In this document: positions 54,205-63,156 of the stretch, in pieces | Layout: each line of letters begins with the position of its first letter | Numbering within the stretch: position 1 is the first letter of the stretch | Assembly (NCBI RefSeq): GCF_000430665.1 | Contig: NZ_AUML01000002.1 | Coordinates: 186,001 to 250,000 of the forward strand | Direction of reading: 5' to 3' | Source of the DNA: Aquimarina muelleri DSM 19832 | Lineage (GTDB): Bacteria > Bacteroidota > Bacteroidia > Flavobacteriales > Flavobacteriaceae | DNA: 64,000 bases | Position numbers and translations under genes: made by a program | Notes under the pieces: model-generated | Databases searched by the model: none | What the model was told of the DNA's origin: nothing | The model's input: only the letters and a program-made list of their open reading frames with translations

Positions 54205-54264
54205 CATACTATTTAACTTTAAAATTGTGTGTATAGAAATTGAATTTATTTTTTAAGTATTGAA
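54205..54264. repeat. Dispersed ~60-bp repeat, copy 2
   Basis: CATACTATTTAACTTTAAAA, TTGTGTGTATAGA, and ATTTATTTTTTAAGTATT. It aligns with 40324-40383 along its length and, as there, lies between two converging genes. Confidence 0.6.
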
Positions 54265-54330
54265 GTCTTCGGGAGATCATCCATAATCATAAAAATCTGG
54301 ATAAAATCACTACAATTATAAGTCCATAAC

Positions 54331-54349
54331 CTCGGAGCAAGCTCACGAG
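54331..54349. repeat. Small hairpin motif, copy 2
   Basis: CTCGGAGCAAGCTCACGAG; with the flanking C and G it forms CCTCG/CGAGG enclosing GAGC-AA-GCTC. It is related to 5971-5989 (14 of 19 identical). Confidence 0.4.
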
Positions 54350-54416
54350 GTATGTTTCCAAAAATATATTTTGTATTAGAAGCAAGCCTTCTTTAGAATT
54401 AAGCTCGCAATGTGGA

Positions 54417-54965
54417 TTAAATATCTGGTATCATTTTGGTATCAAAACCATCAATGCTTTTTGTGTTTTTTTCTTTCCAATATGTTTCTAATCGATCCTT
54501 TCCTTGTTTTTCTGCCCATGAATTTAGAGTTGTTCTTTCCTCCTTAAAATCCATAAAAGGTACTGCATATCCACAAGATGTTTGTACTAAATCTACTTCC
54601 ATTTCTATAATTTGTCTGGATCCCATTATTTCTGGAAATAGACCTATATGTTCGTGATACTCTTTATCCCGATCATGATAAATAGTAGCTTTGCCATATA
54701 ATCTTAATATAAGTGGTTTTCCTTCAAAAGCACAAAACATAATCGTCATCCTATCATTTTTTACCAGGTGTGCTGCGGTTTCGTTTCCGCTTCCTGTTAA
54801 ATTTAACCATATAATTTTATTAGGATTTAGTACCCTAAATGTATCCATTCCTTTAGGTGAAATATTTACTCTACCTTCTGTTGCTGCAGTACCCACAAAA
54901 AATAATTGCTGTCTCTCTATAAATTCAATTAATTCAAGACTTATTTCGCTAAACTGTTTTCCCAT
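54417..54965 (-). CDS. Pyridoxamine 5'-phosphate oxidase-family protein
   Basis: 182 residues. It opens ELIEFIERQQLFFVGTAATEGRVNISPKG, the start of the FMN-binding split barrel, and goes on with KIIWLNLTGSGNETAAHL, DRMTIMFCAFEGKPLILRLYG, and IIEMEVDLVQTSCGYAVPFM. It belongs to the PPOX-like family of FMN or haem/F420 proteins; the substrate is unknown and B6 synthesis is not implied. It stands alone on the - strand, converging on the HAD gene across a repeat-bearing gap. Confidence 0.86.
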   Translation of the reverse strand: MGKQFSEISLELIEFIERQQLFFVGTAATEGRVNISPKGMDTFRVLNPNKIIWLNLTGSGNETAAHLVKNDRMTIMFCAFEGKPLILRLYGKATIYHDRDKEYHEHIGLFPEIMGSRQIIEMEVDLVQTSCGYAVPFMDFKEERTTLNSWAEKQGKDRLETYWKEKNTKSIDGFDTKMIPDI

Positions 54966-55251
54966 ATATGATTAAAGTTATAATAGAGGATAAACTATCT
55001 TTATTTAAAAAAGGATATCCAATTTTTGAATACTTCTTATTTATAGAAAATTACTATTTTTAATTCTATATTATAAGACTATAAAAATACTAATATTTTA
55101 TCTCAACCAAACTTTTACAAACATGTTTGAGACAAATAGAGTTTCAAAAAAATATAATTACACTTATATTTAGAGTATAAAATACAGAATATAATAAAGT
55201 AACGACCTAAAATCAATTTTGATCTGTAGCCATATTTCAAGACAAAATATT

Positions 55252-55776
55252 ATGAAAAATAGAACACACATAATTTTGCTAATCACTCTTTTTGTTATTT
55301 TTTCTTGTAAGAAAGATCATAAAAACGAGTATGATGAAAATAAAATTTCTAAAACTTGGAATAATTTTCTGAACGTATTAGACCCGAATAAAAAGAAGGA
55401 TTTTAAAGAATTATCAGACAAAAAAATACGTTGCTATTTATGTTTAGAAAATACAATAACAGAACAAAATGAGATAGCATTTTTGAGAGATAATGACTCT
55501 TTATGGTATGATAAAATCTATGATGATTTGATTTATATTCCAATCGATAATTTTGTAGAAAATGATTTTGATTTAATATTTAATTCTGTATTTGTAAAAA
55601 CTCTCAAAGAAAAAAAAACCATATTTAATGAACGAATTATAGACGGAATTGAATATTATGAGGTTTTAGTAACTACAACTGAACCGACTTTAAATCACGA
55701 AGGAGGGCAGCATAGTTTTCAATTTAAAAAAATTAATGGAAAATGGAAGTTTAATGAAATAGAAACAATTCCATAA
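55252..55776 (+). CDS. Hypothetical lipoprotein
   Basis: 174 residues from ATG 55252 (TTG 55219 is an in-frame alternative that buries the signal). The N-terminus KNRTHIILLITLFVIFSCKKDHK is a clear lipoprotein signal with Cys after FS. The rest is a mixed, Lys/Asp/Glu-rich, apparently single-domain protein with YDDLIYIPIDNFVENDFDLIF and GGQHSFQFKKINGKWKFNEIE near the end. No family was recognised; the final KINGKWKF pattern recalls beta-sheet lipoproteins of unknown function. It converges on the expansin-like gene 22 bases downstream. Confidence 0.75.
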   Translation: MKNRTHIILLITLFVIFSCKKDHKNEYDENKISKTWNNFLNVLDPNKKKDFKELSDKKIRCYLCLENTITEQNEIAFLRDNDSLWYDKIYDDLIYIPIDNFVENDFDLIFNSVFVKTLKEKKTIFNERIIDGIEYYEVLVTTTEPTLNHEGGQHSFQFKKINGKWKFNEIETIP

Positions 55777-55798
55777 AATACAGAATTCTAAATATTTA

Positions 55799-56746
55799 TT
55801 ATTGAATAATTAGTTTTTCATTCAAAATTACCCCCTCACTATTCCATACAGAAAGAATGTATATTCCTGCTTGAATCTCTTTAAAAAGGTACTTCTTAGC
55901 ATTACTTTCTAGGTTCGTTTCTAACACCTTATCTCCTTTTAATGAATACAAATAAAGTTTAAATCGTTTTTCTTGGTCTGTTTTAATAAAAATCGATCCG
56001 TTACGACTCATTGGGTTTTCAAATTTGATTCCCTTCTTATCTATAAACTTACCTTTGGTTTTAGTGATTACATCACATTCTATAAATTGATTTTGACCAT
56101 AAAAAGTGGTGTTAGCCAAAAAACCTATATTGTTATCAATTATCGAATTATTATAAATATCTACAACCTTAAAATCATAAGGTCCTAAATTTTGATCATC
56201 TCTCCAAGGGATTACAAAAAAATCATTGCTATTATACTTTGCTCTGAACACCTCTTTAAAATCATTATTTTGATACCTAAAATACAGTTTTTTAACAGTT
56301 GATTTGGTGTTTACAACCATTACTCTCTTTTCTGACGCAAAGGAGCTTTTAGAATAATAATACCCTATATTTCCTTGTTCAGGACAAGTTGTAATTTGCC
56401 ATGTGACTTCCACATTCCCTGAGAGGGTATCTCCTAATTTGGCAAAAGCTTTTTTGTGAATATCTAATCCATGAGTACCAGATTTATCCATTACCTTAAC
56501 AACAACACTGCCTTTGCTCGAACTTACTTTTAAACAAGTATTACACAGTCTTTCAGCTTGATAATCTGTTGCTCTTAGTGCAGCATATAATGTATCCCCA
56601 ACCATCGGGGAGTATCCACATGATGTAATAGCGTTTGTAACTTGATGATACTTTGCCACTCCTGACCAAACTCTATTGTCACATTGTTGAGCAATCGTAG
56701 GTAGGCTAAATAAAAAAAACAATAAAAGATACTGAGGATTAAACAT
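55799..56746 (-). CDS. Expansin-like protein with T9SS C-terminal domain
   Basis: 315 residues. A signal peptide (LLLFFLFSLPTIAQ) is followed by an expansin D1 double-psi barrel (about 20-125: WSGVAKYHQVTNAITSCGY, VVVKVMDKSGTHGLDIHKKA). Next comes an expansin D2/CBM63-like beta domain (about 126-225: GNIGYYYSKSSFASEKRVMV, FKVVDIYNN). A type A T9SS C-terminal domain ends the protein (about 240-315, GIYILSVW...EKLIIQ). By memory of Bacillus EXLX1, the two catalytic-site Asp are kept (MDKS, GLDI), while the Tyr after the first Asp is Ser and the WW of the D2 surface is not present. Expansins loosen cell-wall polymers without hydrolysis; export through T9SS is inferred. Confidence 0.8.
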   Translation of the reverse strand: MFNPQYLLLFFLFSLPTIAQQCDNRVWSGVAKYHQVTNAITSCGYSPMVGDTLYAALRATDYQAERLCNTCLKVSSSKGSVVVKVMDKSGTHGLDIHKKAFAKLGDTLSGNVEVTWQITTCPEQGNIGYYYSKSSFASEKRVMVVNTKSTVKKLYFRYQNNDFKEVFRAKYNSNDFFVIPWRDDQNLGPYDFKVVDIYNNSIIDNNIGFLANTTFYGQNQFIECDVITKTKGKFIDKKGIKFENPMSRNGSIFIKTDQEKRFKLYLYSLKGDKVLETNLESNAKKYLFKEIQAGIYILSVWNSEGVILNEKLIIQ

Positions 56747-56973
56747 ATAAATTACAATTAATATGAAGTTATATAGGAGTTTTGTATATAAAAGAATATT
56801 TCGTAAAATTGAATAACTCCTGTCTTATACATATAGTATAATGCGATGTGCTTATTTCTTTTTTTAAAGAAACTTTATCATTATTACCTTGATTTTAATC
56901 TAAATATGTTTTTTCTATTTGCTAATCAAAAAGCTTATACTATTGTACCAACGGTACTTTGAAATTGGGCTTA

Positions 56974-59370
56974 TTATAATAGAACATCTATGTTTTTAAT
57001 TTCTGCGGAATTCCAATCTAAAGAGATTTCTAATAACTTATCTGTTTCTTTCCAATTAAAAGAAACAAGCTCCTTACCTACTGTTACTGATTTTGGAGCA
57101 ACATCTATATTGTGTATAATTAAATTGATTTTTCTATCTGTTACAACATAATCCATACCTTGTGTTGCTGTTAAAGAGATAGACAGTTTTTCATTAGTAG
57201 TATTACTTTTAAAGTTTAAGATTTCGTACTTTCCTTTTTCATAAGCATTTGGTGTTTTACCATCATCCTCATATAACTTACCAAAACTTGATTTTACATC
57301 TTGATCTTGATAATAGTGTAAGATGACTTCTTTGGTCGAATATTGTTCTGTATTTTGTATTGGAGCTACCATTGGTATAAATGATCCTGCTTTTACAAAT
57401 ACGGGGATATGGTCTTCTGCTGTGGTTATTGTAGTATATGCTCCTCCCTTAAATTTCTTTTCTGTAAAAAAATCATACCAATTAGCTCCTTTGGGAAAAG
57501 GGATATCTACAGATGCTACTTTGGGATTTACAATAGGTGATACTAAGAAATTATCTCCCCACATATAGACAAAACTCATTTCATCAAACTCCTTGGTGTT
57601 AGAATTCTCAAAAAACAAAGGGCGCATTAGTGGTATACCTGTCTGGTTATTATCAAAAGCAATAGTATAGTTGTATGGTAGCATACTATATCTAAGTTGG
57701 ATACTCTTTTTTGCTAAAGCTTTTGTTTTTGCATCCTGAAAAACAGGTTCTGGGGCGATATGCTCTTGTGCATGAGGTCTAAATATTGGTTGAAAAACGC
57801 CATATTGTAACCAACGGGTATATAGTTCTGCATCCAAAGTCTCTCCTCCTGCAAATCCTCCTAAATCAGAATGCATATATCCTAACCCCTGCATACCCAT
57901 TTGCAACGCTATTTCGGTTTGGGATTGTAGTCCTCCCCAACTTCTGCTTACATCGCCAGACCATGGTATAATCCCATAGCGTTGCGACCCCGAATATCCT
58001 GCTCGCATAAGTATAAATGGTCTTTGATCTGCAAAATGTTTTTGATATCCTTTATGAATCAATCCTGCCCAATCATGCCCGTATATATTATGTACCTCGT
58101 CTGCACTACCTGTAGCATGTAATAGATCTGAAGGATGCACTTCTGGTTCTCCTAAATCTCCCCACCAACCAGCGACACCGTACTCCTTAATATAATTTTG
58201 ATATATATCCCAAAACCAATCTTTACCTTTTGGATTATAAATATCTATGATACCAGTGTTTCCAAAATAAAAATCATACGTATATGGATTGCCCAGAGAA
58301 TCTTTACCTAAAATTCCTTTTTCTGCGGCTTCTTCCCATTTCTTTGAAGTTGTTAATACAAATGGTTCGGTTATTAAAATAGTTTTTATTCCTTGATTTT
58401 TAAAATCACTAATCATTTTCTTTGGATCAGGAAAAGAATCCTTTAAGAATTCCAGATTTCCCATCTCTCCTTTAATATCTTTTCCGAACCAATAAATATC
58501 CAGAATTACAGCATCTAGTGGTATACTATCTTTTTTAAACTTTGCTACTACTTGTTTCGTTTCTTTTTGAGAATGATACCCAAATCTACTAGCAAAATTA
58601 CCAAATGCCCATCTGGGTGGTAATGGTTGTTTTCCTGTAAGGTTGGTATATTGATGTATTAAATCTTTCCAATTCTCGCCTGCTATTATCTGGTATGTTT
58701 TTCGACCACTTATTGTTTCATAGGCAAGGGTATTATCTCTTTTACTATCTATATCTAAAAAACCAATTGGAGCATTATCAAAATGAACTGCATATAGTTT
58801 AGAGGACAATACCAACGGCATTGTGTAGTTCATTAATTCGGCATGTGTTTCATATCCATAATGGGCTTTATTATATAATTGCAACCTCTTTCCTCTACGA
58901 TTCATACCCACCACTCTTGCTCCTGCTCCATAAATGACTTCATCTTTATCCAGATTAAAATCTAAAATCTCTGTAGAATCTGTTTTTACATACCCATCTT
59001 TTTCTGAGATTAGATTTCTTCCTTTATATATATATGAAATCTGAAAAGGATTTTTATGAATACGAACTTCAATTCCGTTAGTTTGCATTGTTAACACACT
59101 GTCATTTTCAAGTACCTTAATTTCATTTTTAATTGGAATCAAGGTTACTGCATGGGATTCTGGGTCAAATACTTCTCCTTTAGGAATAAAAGATGTTTCT
59201 ATTATTTTATCAGAATATGGTGTTATCCTATATTTTCCGTCTGTTTTAAAAACTTCGATATGGGTTCCCTTATTTTTATATCCCTGATATGGGCCTTCAT
59301 ATTTTTTTTGGCAGGAAGCGGTAGTAATAACAGCTGTTAATAACAGAGAATAAAGTAATTTGATGTACAT
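56974..59370 (-). CDS. GH31 family glycosidase/transglucosidase lipoprotein
   Basis: 798 residues. The lipoprotein signal ends ITTASC20 from ATG 59370; an upstream ATG at 59412 adds 14 residues and is less likely. The layout is an N-terminal beta-sandwich (about 25-245), then a TIM barrel with nucleophile Asp405 in WWGDLGEPE and acid/base Asp473 in WSGDVSRSW, then beta-sandwich domains. GH31 members are alpha-glucosidases, alpha-xylosidases and 4-alpha-glucosyltransferases; the GDLGEPE nucleophile loop recalls transglucosylase-type enzymes, but this is by memory. It is probably attached to the cell surface and acts on alpha-glucans. No sus-like transport genes are adjacent. Confidence 0.88.
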   Translation of the reverse strand: MYIKLLYSLLLTAVITTASCQKKYEGPYQGYKNKGTHIEVFKTDGKYRITPYSDKIIETSFIPKGEVFDPESHAVTLIPIKNEIKVLENDSVLTMQTNGIEVRIHKNPFQISYIYKGRNLISEKDGYVKTDSTEILDFNLDKDEVIYGAGARVVGMNRRGKRLQLYNKAHYGYETHAELMNYTMPLVLSSKLYAVHFDNAPIGFLDIDSKRDNTLAYETISGRKTYQIIAGENWKDLIHQYTNLTGKQPLPPRWAFGNFASRFGYHSQKETKQVVAKFKKDSIPLDAVILDIYWFGKDIKGEMGNLEFLKDSFPDPKKMISDFKNQGIKTILITEPFVLTTSKKWEEAAEKGILGKDSLGNPYTYDFYFGNTGIIDIYNPKGKDWFWDIYQNYIKEYGVAGWWGDLGEPEVHPSDLLHATGSADEVHNIYGHDWAGLIHKGYQKHFADQRPFILMRAGYSGSQRYGIIPWSGDVSRSWGGLQSQTEIALQMGMQGLGYMHSDLGGFAGGETLDAELYTRWLQYGVFQPIFRPHAQEHIAPEPVFQDAKTKALAKKSIQLRYSMLPYNYTIAFDNNQTGIPLMRPLFFENSNTKEFDEMSFVYMWGDNFLVSPIVNPKVASVDIPFPKGANWYDFFTEKKFKGGAYTTITTAEDHIPVFVKAGSFIPMVAPIQNTEQYSTKEVILHYYQDQDVKSSFGKLYEDDGKTPNAYEKGKYEILNFKSNTTNEKLSISLTATQGMDYVVTDRKINLIIHNIDVAPKSVTVGKELVSFNWKETDKLLEISLDWNSAEIKNIDVLL

Positions 59371-59681
59371 CCTAATATAAATTTTAGTTTTCCATAAAAT
59401 GAAAGAAATCAAATATAGGAGAATACAAATAAGAACAAGGGTATTGGTATACCTTAGGAATTAGAATTATTAAATTTTCAGTGATTTTCTAATTATGTAA
59501 TAAGAATCTTAAAAAACTACTACAACGATTTCGTTACGACCATTTGACTTCCATTTCCTAAAAAAGTAGAGTATCCTTAACCTTATACTAATCATTTGTT
59601 TAAAAATTACAAACAATAAAAAGGTATTAAGCTTGTAATTTTGAATTGTCATTAACCAATCAAAATTTAAACGCATTACAC
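59371..59681. other. Divergent promoter gap
   Basis: 311 AT-rich bases between the divergent GH31 and phosphodiesterase genes. GGTATACC is a small palindrome near 59448-59455. A TAATTTTG -7 box for the rightward gene is at 59636-59643. No ORF was found. Confidence 0.5.
59636..59643 (+). promoter_or_regulatory. -7 box of the GDPD-type gene
   Basis: TAATTTTG, exact to TAnnTTTG. It places transcription at about 59649, so the upstream TTG (59646) cannot be the start and ATG 59682 is chosen. No TTG is at the -33 distance. Confidence 0.5.
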
Positions 59682-62552
59682 ATGAAACGTCATCACCAAA
59701 TTATTGCAACAATAAGGCATAACATCCTTTTCAGCATATTATGTGCAGGGGTTACAGTATATGCTCAAGAGTCTATTATAAAAGAACAAAATGCAAGGGA
59801 ATCAAAATTTGATATTCCTACAGATAATTATTTTAATACTAAAACTTATCCAAAAGGAACTGGTAAGTCCTATATTAACTTTGGAGATATATTGATATCC
59901 AGAGCAGTTTTGCCTGCTGCTAGCTTCTCTCAAGGCCCTACCTCAGGACAATTTATAAATCAAGGATTAATCAATCAACAGCCAGTTCCTTTTTTTAACA
60001 AACAACCAATACAAGGTTTTTCTTCTGTAATCAATAACTATGATAGAACCTTTACGGTACTATCGGACAATGGTTTTGGTTCTATCGAAAACTCTTCAGA
60101 TTACCATCTTCGTTTGTATACAATTCGCCCAAATTTTAAAAGCATTATTGGTTGGGGAGATGGTTCTATAGAGGTTTTAAATTTTATAGAGTTAAGAGAT
60201 CCCAATAAATTAATTCCTTTTGCTATAACGAATCATTTTAGTGATTCCAGAATTCTTACTGGTGCTGATTTTGATATAGAGTCTATACAAAGAACCCCTA
60301 ATGGGGATTATTGGATTGGAGATGAATTTGGTCCTTTTTTATTACATTTTAATAAAGATGGAATATTGATAGACCCTCCTTTTTCTTTACCAGATTTTGA
60401 TAATCCAGGAAAAGAACTTCGTGCGCCACAAAATCCATATAGCGAAGAGTATAGTGCATTGCGGGTTATGAATGCTATGCGATCTCATGCACAATTGTAT
60501 GATAGTAAACCCCCTGTGATGTCTCCTTGGTTTGTGATGCTAGACGACAAAAATAGCTCTACCGTTGTAGATAATCGAAAAAATCCTACTTCAGGACTTA
60601 AAACAGCTTCTAGTGAATTATTTAATGTTTCTTCTTTAAATCGTGCTGGTCATCAGGTAGTTGTATACACAGTTAATGATTTAGATAACATGAACTTACT
60701 TCTGGATCTTGGGGTACAAGGAATTATTTCTGATCGCCCTGATATATTATTAGAGGCTCTGCAAAATTTTGATAAAAATAAAGATGGAAAACCTGATTTT
60801 ATAGATGATGATGGTTTAATTGATGTTACTTTATTTGATGCACAAGGACACAGAGGTGCCAGAAATTTAAGACCAGAAAATACCTTGCCAGCAATGGAGG
60901 CTGCATTAGACTTTTTAATGCCAACTTTAGAAACCGATTGTGGTATCACATTAGACGGTATTCCTGTTTTAGATCATGACCCACATATCGAAGCTGCAAA
61001 AACCCGAAAAGTAGATGGTACTCCTTATGGGCTAAAAGATGAAGTTTTAGTAAAAAACCTTTCTTTACATCAAATTCAAAATACATTTATTGCTGATAAA
61101 ATCTTGAATGGAAGACCAGATCAAACTAATGATCTGTCTTTATCTCCTGTTGCAGTATCCTTTGCAAATCAAAATGGTTTTATAAATCCTTATATCATGC
61201 CATCGTTACAACAGCTTTTTGATTTTGTAGATTTTTATGTAGATTATTATAAAAATGGTACTGGTGTATCTCACCCAAAAGCAACAAAACGTTGGAAAAA
61301 TGCGTCTAAAGTTCGTTTTAATATAGAAACCAAAATTAACCCAAGAACAGATACCGATGATAGAGGAGATGTTTTTGCAGAAAGAACTGTAGATGCCAAA
61401 ACTTTTACAAAAGCTATCGCCGATATTATTGTAGCAAATAAGCTTACTGATCGTGCAGATATACAAAGTTTTGATTTTAGCACTTTATTAATTGCACATA
61501 AAGAATATCCAGAAATTAGAACCGTATGCTTATTTGGTGATTTCCCTAAAATTGGGGACTCTGGAGATGGTACAAATTTACAAGATCAAAATGGGAATAA
61601 TACGCCTTGGTTAGGAGGGTTATACTGGCCATACCGAGATACAAAATTAGATACTCCTTTTAGAGTAAAAAGTAGTGGTGGTTTTGAGGGAATGGCAATA
61701 TCTACCAACAAAAAAACAGTATTACCATTATTAGAAAAACCTTTAGAAGGTTCCGATAACAATAACTTATTGATACATGAATTTGATTTAGGCAGTAAAT
61801 CCTATACTGGTAAAAAATATGAATATCCACTTCATGAAAAAGCTACTGCTATAGGAGATTTTATACTATTTAACTCTGAAAGAGGGTTAATTATAGAACG
61901 GGATGGATCACAAGGAGATCTAAATGGATTTAAAGCCATATACGAAGTAGAATTATCTAAAAACGAGAAATTAGTAAAGAAAAAACTAAATACCGACCTT
62001 TTAAAAATTAAAGATATTCGTGGAATTTCTGAGCCTGGATTAGATGGAGATATTGGTATCGGAAAAGATTTTGCTTTTCCTTTTGTTACTATAGAAAGTG
62101 TAGTGGTATTTAATCCCTTTTTAATAGGGGTAATAAATGATAATAACTATCCTTTTAGTATTGGTCGCCATGTTGGTAAAGGCTTACCTGATGATAACGA
62201 GTTCATACTTTTATGGTTAGATGAACCATTAGGAAGACCTTGGAGAAAAGAAAAAGAAAAAAACAATACTAAGGATGTAGTAGATAACGATATCAAAGTA
62301 TATCCAAATACATTTAATGAGCAGATTACTTTTTCTAGAGATACTGCAAAAGATAATATAGTATCTATTCATATTTATGATCTACAAGGTAATCTTGTGT
62401 ACAAATTAGCAGATCACATACAAACACAAAACGGTTTTTCTTTTACTTGGAACGGTGCCTTAAAAAACGGAAATAAAGTTGCAGATGGAATCTACATAGC
62501 GGTTATTGAAATAGATGGAGAATTTATCAAGAAAAAAATATTAAAAAAGTAA
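59682..62552 (+). CDS. Secreted phytase-esterase/GDPD multidomain protein, T9SS tail
   Basis: 956 residues. A signal peptide (ILFSILCAGVTVYAQ) is followed by an esterase-like-phytase segment (about 60-250, NYDRTFTVLSDNGFG, WIGDEFGPFLLHF). Then comes a C-terminal GDPD piece (250-365, VYTVND, LGVQGIISDRPD). An N-terminal GDPD piece follows (380-600) with catalytic GHRG (389-392), RPENT and LETDCGI. A second esterase-like segment (660-855, GGFEGMAIST) precedes a type A T9SS tail (870-956). GDPDs hydrolyse glycerophosphodiesters; phytase-like domains release phosphate from phosphoesters. Phosphorus scavenging from outside the cell is a reasonable role. The GDPD halves are in swapped order, and the domain is nested in the esterase fold. 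Confidence 0.8.
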   Translation: MKRHHQIIATIRHNILFSILCAGVTVYAQESIIKEQNARESKFDIPTDNYFNTKTYPKGTGKSYINFGDILISRAVLPAASFSQGPTSGQFINQGLINQQPVPFFNKQPIQGFSSVINNYDRTFTVLSDNGFGSIENSSDYHLRLYTIRPNFKSIIGWGDGSIEVLNFIELRDPNKLIPFAITNHFSDSRILTGADFDIESIQRTPNGDYWIGDEFGPFLLHFNKDGILIDPPFSLPDFDNPGKELRAPQNPYSEEYSALRVMNAMRSHAQLYDSKPPVMSPWFVMLDDKNSSTVVDNRKNPTSGLKTASSELFNVSSLNRAGHQVVVYTVNDLDNMNLLLDLGVQGIISDRPDILLEALQNFDKNKDGKPDFIDDDGLIDVTLFDAQGHRGARNLRPENTLPAMEAALDFLMPTLETDCGITLDGIPVLDHDPHIEAAKTRKVDGTPYGLKDEVLVKNLSLHQIQNTFIADKILNGRPDQTNDLSLSPVAVSFANQNGFINPYIMPSLQQLFDFVDFYVDYYKNGTGVSHPKATKRWKNASKVRFNIETKINPRTDTDDRGDVFAERTVDAKTFTKAIADIIVANKLTDRADIQSFDFSTLLIAHKEYPEIRTVCLFGDFPKIGDSGDGTNLQDQNGNNTPWLGGLYWPYRDTKLDTPFRVKSSGGFEGMAISTNKKTVLPLLEKPLEGSDNNNLLIHEFDLGSKSYTGKKYEYPLHEKATAIGDFILFNSERGLIIERDGSQGDLNGFKAIYEVELSKNEKLVKKKLNTDLLKIKDIRGISEPGLDGDIGIGKDFAFPFVTIESVVVFNPFLIGVINDNNYPFSIGRHVGKGLPDDNEFILLWLDEPLGRPWRKEKEKNNTKDVVDNDIKVYPNTFNEQITFSRDTAKDNIVSIHIYDLQGNLVYKLADHIQTQNGFSFTWNGALKNGNKVADGIYIAVIEIDGEFIKKKILKK

Positions 62553-62597
62553 AAGTATTGTATTACTAACTTTAATATATTACACTCTAAACAAAAT

Positions 62598-62624
62598 AAA
62601 ACAGGCTATTAAATAGCCTGTTTT
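62598..62624. terminator. Terminator between GDPD and MBL-operon genes
   Basis: A perfect 12-bp stem (AAAACAGGCTAT / ATAGCCTGTTTT) with a TAA loop, running into T-rich sequence on the + strand and A-rich on the other. It lies between converging gene ends at 62552 and 62657. Confidence 0.85.
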
Positions 62625-62656
62625 TTTGTTATAAATTATTCAAATAATTGTAAAAG

Positions 62657-63154
62657 CTAATCTTTTGGGTATAGGAATGATTTTTCTACTTCAAAATCCA
62701 CTACTCCTCCTTCTTTTACTTCATAAATAATAAAAAGTTCGCCCCAATAAACACCATCTGTAAAATCTGCAATGATCCATTTATGGTTTAACAATCTAAC
62801 CTTATTAATACTCATATTACCTTCCATACCTACAAAAGGAATAATAGGATTGTCCTTACCAGCTTTATTTTGGCTTATAATCTGATCGCTAATTGTTAAT
62901 GCTAATTTTTTTGCATCATATCCCATTTCCTCAAAATAACTAATCGCATCTTCATTACTATCTAAGGAAAAATAAGTAAGATCCATATTAGTATTGGTTA
63001 GCGAATCTATTATGGTTTCTTTTGCGGTTATTTTTTCTTTTAGATTATCAATTTTTAAATCATAAGATTCCTTTGCTTTTTTAGCATTCATAAACTGAAA
63101 AAGAATGAATAAGGACGCAAAAATGAACAGATATAAAAAGATCTTATTTTTCAT
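62657..63154 (-). CDS. Hypothetical membrane-anchored protein
   Basis: 165 residues. An N-terminal helix (FLYLFIFASLFILFQFM) is followed by a coiled, Lys/Glu-rich segment (KESYDLKIDNLKEKITAKE), then a globular C-terminal domain with IIPFVGMEGNMSINKVRLLNHKW and FTDGVYWGELFIIYEV. It is probably anchored in the inner membrane with the domain outside the cytoplasm. No family name was recognised. The start is two bases past the stop of the PhnP-like gene, so the two are likely one operon and may be functionally linked. Confidence 0.75.
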   Translation of the reverse strand: MKNKIFLYLFIFASLFILFQFMNAKKAKESYDLKIDNLKEKITAKETIIDSLTNTNMDLTYFSLDSNEDAISYFEEMGYDAKKLALTISDQIISQNKAGKDNPIIPFVGMEGNMSINKVRLLNHKWIIADFTDGVYWGELFIIYEVKEGGVVDFEVEKSFLYPKD

Positions 63155-63156
63155 AT

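Larger units (their letters stand above)
54049..54416. other. Tail-to-tail gap with dispersed repeat and small hairpins
   Basis: 368 bases between converging genes. It contains AATAGC/GCTATT (about 54093-54108), the second copy of the dispersed repeat (54205-54264), the CTCG-CAAGCT-GAG hairpin (54331-54349), and AGAAG-CAAGC-CTTCT (54378-54392). No coding sequence and no T-run terminator were seen. Confidence 0.55.
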
